NCBI GenBank assembly: GCA_003251535.1
Contig: QKFD01000111.1
Coordinates: 1 to 43,133, forward strand
Direction: 5' to 3'
Origin: Chromatiales bacterium
Lineage (GTDB): Bacteria; Pseudomonadota; Gammaproteobacteria; Thiohalomonadales; Thiohalomonadaceae
DNA length: 43,133 nt
The position numbers and the translations under genes were made by a program. This document shows positions 42,538 through 43,133 of this stretch, piece by piece (position 1 is the first letter of the stretch; each line of letters begins with the position of its first letter). The notes below the pieces were generated by a model. It did not search any database and was not told where the DNA came from. It worked only from the letters and a program-made list of their open reading frames with translations.

Positions 42538-43133
42538 GAAACGCCAGCGCGGAGCGCCTCGGCGATATCGAGTCGAGCCCGCAGCCCCTCCTCAGGCGTG
42601 ATAGTCAAAGGGGCGCGACTGAGGACGCGCAGACCGAGAAAAACGAAGGATAAGACGCGCCGGCTACGCTCGGTGTTGGCTTGGTAGCAGTGGTGCAGTT
42701 TCCGCAGCTCTGCCACCTTACCCATCAACCAGGCGACAAACAGGGCGAGGGCATTGATGAGCAGCAGCACAGTGAAGCGCGTTGCCGAACGCGAACGGGA
42801 GCGATTGAGCCCCAAGCCGTAGTACTCGTCCTTGGTGTCGCGAAACGCCTCTTCAATCTGCATCCGTTTGGTATAGGCCTCGATCACCTGCTGGAGGATG
42901 GCTTTCCCGCCCGACAATGAAGTCACCAACACCCAGGGTTCACGCTCGCGTTGCGCGTGCTTGCGACTTTGGCTACTTTGAGCGCGTTCCCCCCGCAAGG
43001 TCCGGTGGACTCGTCCCTTGGGCGGCTTGCGAAAGCCGTAGACGGTACAGGAGAGCGGCGAGGTCTTGGTCAGTAGGAACGCCCCCATGCACACCGGCGT
43101 ATCGACCTCCAGCAGATGGCCGAGCAGCGTTGC
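42534..43133 (-). mobile_element. IS4-family transposase, C-terminal part, runs off the window
   Basis: The frame is open from the right edge to the stop at 42534, about 199 residues of a longer protein. It contains YTKRMQIEEAFRDTK, the Y-x2-R-x3-E-x6-K signature of IS4 transposases that includes the catalytic Glu. ATRFTVLLLINALALFVAWL and RSRRVLSFVFLGLRVL follow. The N-terminal part with the two catalytic Asp lies beyond the window. I see no terminal inverted repeat just past the stop, so the left end of the element is unclear and may have been lost or frameshifted. Confidence 0.85.

Overview
The window looks like chromosomal DNA of a GC-rich gammaproteobacterium. The queA-tgt-yajC-secD-secF block at the left has the gammaproteobacterial order and spacing. 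The overall gene style would suit a Chromatiales-like (purple or colourless sulfur) lineage, but that finer placement is a guess. I identified genes by reading translated sequence against remembered family motifs; no database search was run.

Layout. (1) 1-300: four 16-bp tandem repeats, two hairpins and a minus-strand tRNA-Leu(CAA) with its own promoter. (2) 447-5925: tRNA queuosine synthesis (queA, tgt) and the Sec accessory complex (yajC, secD, secF). (3) 6135-7679: a PKMT-like protein methyltransferase. (4) 7816-15515: a compact tripartite RND efflux operon (outer membrane lipoprotein, adaptor, pump) that also encodes an OmpR-type response regulator and a histidine kinase. All five genes overlap, and 11-bp-phased TTAACCCCC repeats lie upstream. 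(5) 15524-16105: a DEDDh exonuclease on the minus strand, then a decayed MFS drug-exporter pseudogene and about 350 bp of gene-free DNA.

(6) 17416-32012 is the most interesting part: 13 co-directional genes, mostly overlapping or a few bases apart. It starts with an ABC exporter and a TauE/SafE (TSUP) permease. Next come the three enzymes expected to turn L-proline into pyrrole-2-carbonyl-S-carrier: an acyl-CoA-dehydrogenase-like desaturase, a free-standing adenylating enzyme and a discrete carrier protein. These are followed by a flavin halogenase-like protein, three different sulfotransferases, an LpxL-like acyltransferase, a GDP-mannose-6-dehydrogenase-like enzyme and two glycosyltransferases. 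There is no PKS, NRPS condensation domain or thioesterase. My reading is a pathway that makes a (possibly halogenated) pyrrolyl group and attaches it to a sulfated, uronic-acid-containing glycolipid or glycan. I do not recognise this combination from any described pathway.

(7) 32197-40911: an accessory stretch with a small membrane protein, a large lipoprotein ending in a pilin-like segment, a secreted protein with a Cys-rich tail, a YqfO-like protein, a 14-repeat beta-propeller protein with visibly lower GC, a PDZ-like/YbjQ fusion and a Sir2 deacylase. (8) 41105-43133: a probable PD-(D/E)XK restriction-type nuclease with its own terminator, a short coupled upstream ORF that may be a gene remnant, and an IS4-family transposase running off the right edge.
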